This document shows, piece after piece, positions 6,618 to 7,020 of a stretch of 7,020 nt of DNA (position 1 is the first letter of the stretch; each line of letters starts with the position of its first letter). The stretch comes from Flavobacteriales bacterium (GTDB lineage: Bacteria; Bacteroidota; Bacteroidia; Flavobacteriales_D; Crocinitomicaceae): positions 1 through 7,020 of the forward strand of contig CANHJY010000101.1 in the NCBI GenBank assembly GCA_947461185.1, in the 5' to 3' direction. The translations under genes and the position numbers were made by a program. The notes under the pieces were generated by a model. That model ran no database searches. It worked only from the letters and a program-made list of their open reading frames with translations, and was not told the DNA's origin.

Positions 6618-6936
6618 ATTATGGTATGCCAACCTGAATCCTACTATTGGCAGCGAACAATCTGGTATGCGTCCTTTATTGGTTATCAGTGGCAATTTAC
6701 TCAACTCCTATTTGAATGTTGTAATTTGTTGCCCGCTCACTACGAAAGTCAAAAATTATAAGGGAAATCTTGTTCTACAACCCAATAACGAGAACAATTT
6801 ATCGGAAACTTCAGAAGTTTTGACCTTTCATATCAGATCTGTTTCTAAAGAACGTTTAGTTCGAAAAATCGGAAAAATTTCGAAAGAAGATCTATATCAA
6901 GTCAAAAAATGTTTGGATGAAATTCTAAGGTATTAA
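6604..6936 (+). CDS. mazF: MazF/PemK-family mRNA-cleaving toxin
   Basis: This 110-residue toxin of full family length would be a sequence-specific endoribonuclease (mRNA interferase). The start GELWYANLNPTIGSEQSGMRP is the classic MazF N-terminus. Arg23 in GMRPLLVIS and Thr46 in CPLTTK correspond to the catalytic Arg25 and Thr48 of B. subtilis MazF. The later SEVLTFHIRSVSKERL aligns with that protein's SVILLEQIRTIDKQRL. All key residues are present and the frame is intact, so it is probably active. The start lies inside the antitoxin gene, directly after GAGGAAG; this purine run looks like a Shine-Dalgarno sequence but is very close to the ATG, so coupled translation is likelier. The cleavage site cannot be predicted. 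The hemJ start codon follows 15 nt after the stop. Confidence 0.93.
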   Translation: MKQGELWYANLNPTIGSEQSGMRPLLVISGNLLNSYLNVVICCPLTTKVKNYKGNLVLQPNNENNLSETSEVLTFHIRSVSKERLVRKIGKISKEDLYQVKKCLDEILRY

Positions 6937-6951
6937 TACTAAATTTACACG

Positions 6952-7020
6952 ATGCAATTTGAGACTTATCAAACAATAAAAGCTTTACACATCATATTCA
7001 TGGTGAGTTGGTTTGCAGGC
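6952..7020 (+). CDS. hemJ: HemJ-type protoporphyrinogen IX oxidase, N-terminal 23 residues only
   Basis: The frame runs open to the window edge and begins MQFETYQTIKALHIIFMVSW, then FAG. The KALHII-x-x-V-x-WFAG pattern is the characteristic first membrane helix of HemJ (also annotated UPF0093 or CopD-like), with conserved His13 and Trp20. HemJ oxidises protoporphyrinogen IX to protoporphyrin IX in the inner membrane, the penultimate step of heme synthesis, in bacteria lacking HemG and HemY. Only 15 nt separate it from the toxin stop, so it could be read from the toxin-antitoxin transcript. TAAATTTA at 6940-6947 resembles a -7 box but would place transcription start at the ATG itself. The 3' part is outside the window, so the identification rests on a short stretch. 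Confidence 0.75.
   Translation, partial: MQFETYQTIKALHIIFMVSWFAG

Noticed and set aside
6912..6947. TTTG and TAAATTTA as a promoter for hemJ
   Set aside because: The 24-nt spacing is slightly long, the last base of the -7 box is off, and transcription would start on the ATG itself.
1..7020. CRISPR arrays, tRNA or rRNA genes, insertion sequences
   Set aside because: I saw no regularly spaced repeats, no cloverleaf-like sequence, no rRNA segments and no transposase frame.

Overview
The window looks like chromosomal DNA from a Bacteroidota member, probably in or near the Flavobacteriia. Supporting signs are the AT-rich intergenic DNA, the near absence of Shine-Dalgarno sequences, a TAnnTTTG-type -7 promoter box before lysS, a lysyl-tRNA synthetase with a C-terminal extension, and the types of UspA, M48 lipoprotein and HemJ present. 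This assignment comes from reading the sequence only; no database search was possible.

Layout. (1) Positions 1-2515, plus strand: an operon-like run of rpoN (sigma-54, 5' end outside the window), a seven-helix membrane protein with degenerate PAP2-phosphatase motifs (ATGA overlap with rpoN), and a secreted M48 metalloprotease lipoprotein (9-nt gap). (2) Positions 2512-5228, minus strand: lysS, whose stop codon overlaps the protease stop codon tail to tail, then a 223-nt gap, then a LysE-type exporter. Four nucleotides upstream of the exporter is a 42-codon open frame that may be a real small gene. (3) Positions 5356-6171, plus strand: a tandem-domain universal stress protein standing alone. 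(4) Positions 6172-6936, plus strand: a very AT-rich 191-nt spacer with a repeated palindrome, then a MazEF-type toxin-antitoxin pair. (5) Positions 6952-7020: the first 23 codons of hemJ, only 15 nt after the toxin gene.

Most of the window is ordinary housekeeping sequence: transcription, translation, envelope quality control, stress response and heme synthesis. I see no clear new multi-gene defence or metabolic system. The items most worth following up are the small open frame coupled to the LysE-type exporter, the compositionally odd block at about 4366-4441, the non-canonical PAP2-like protein tied to rpoN, and the paired palindromes before the toxin-antitoxin genes.
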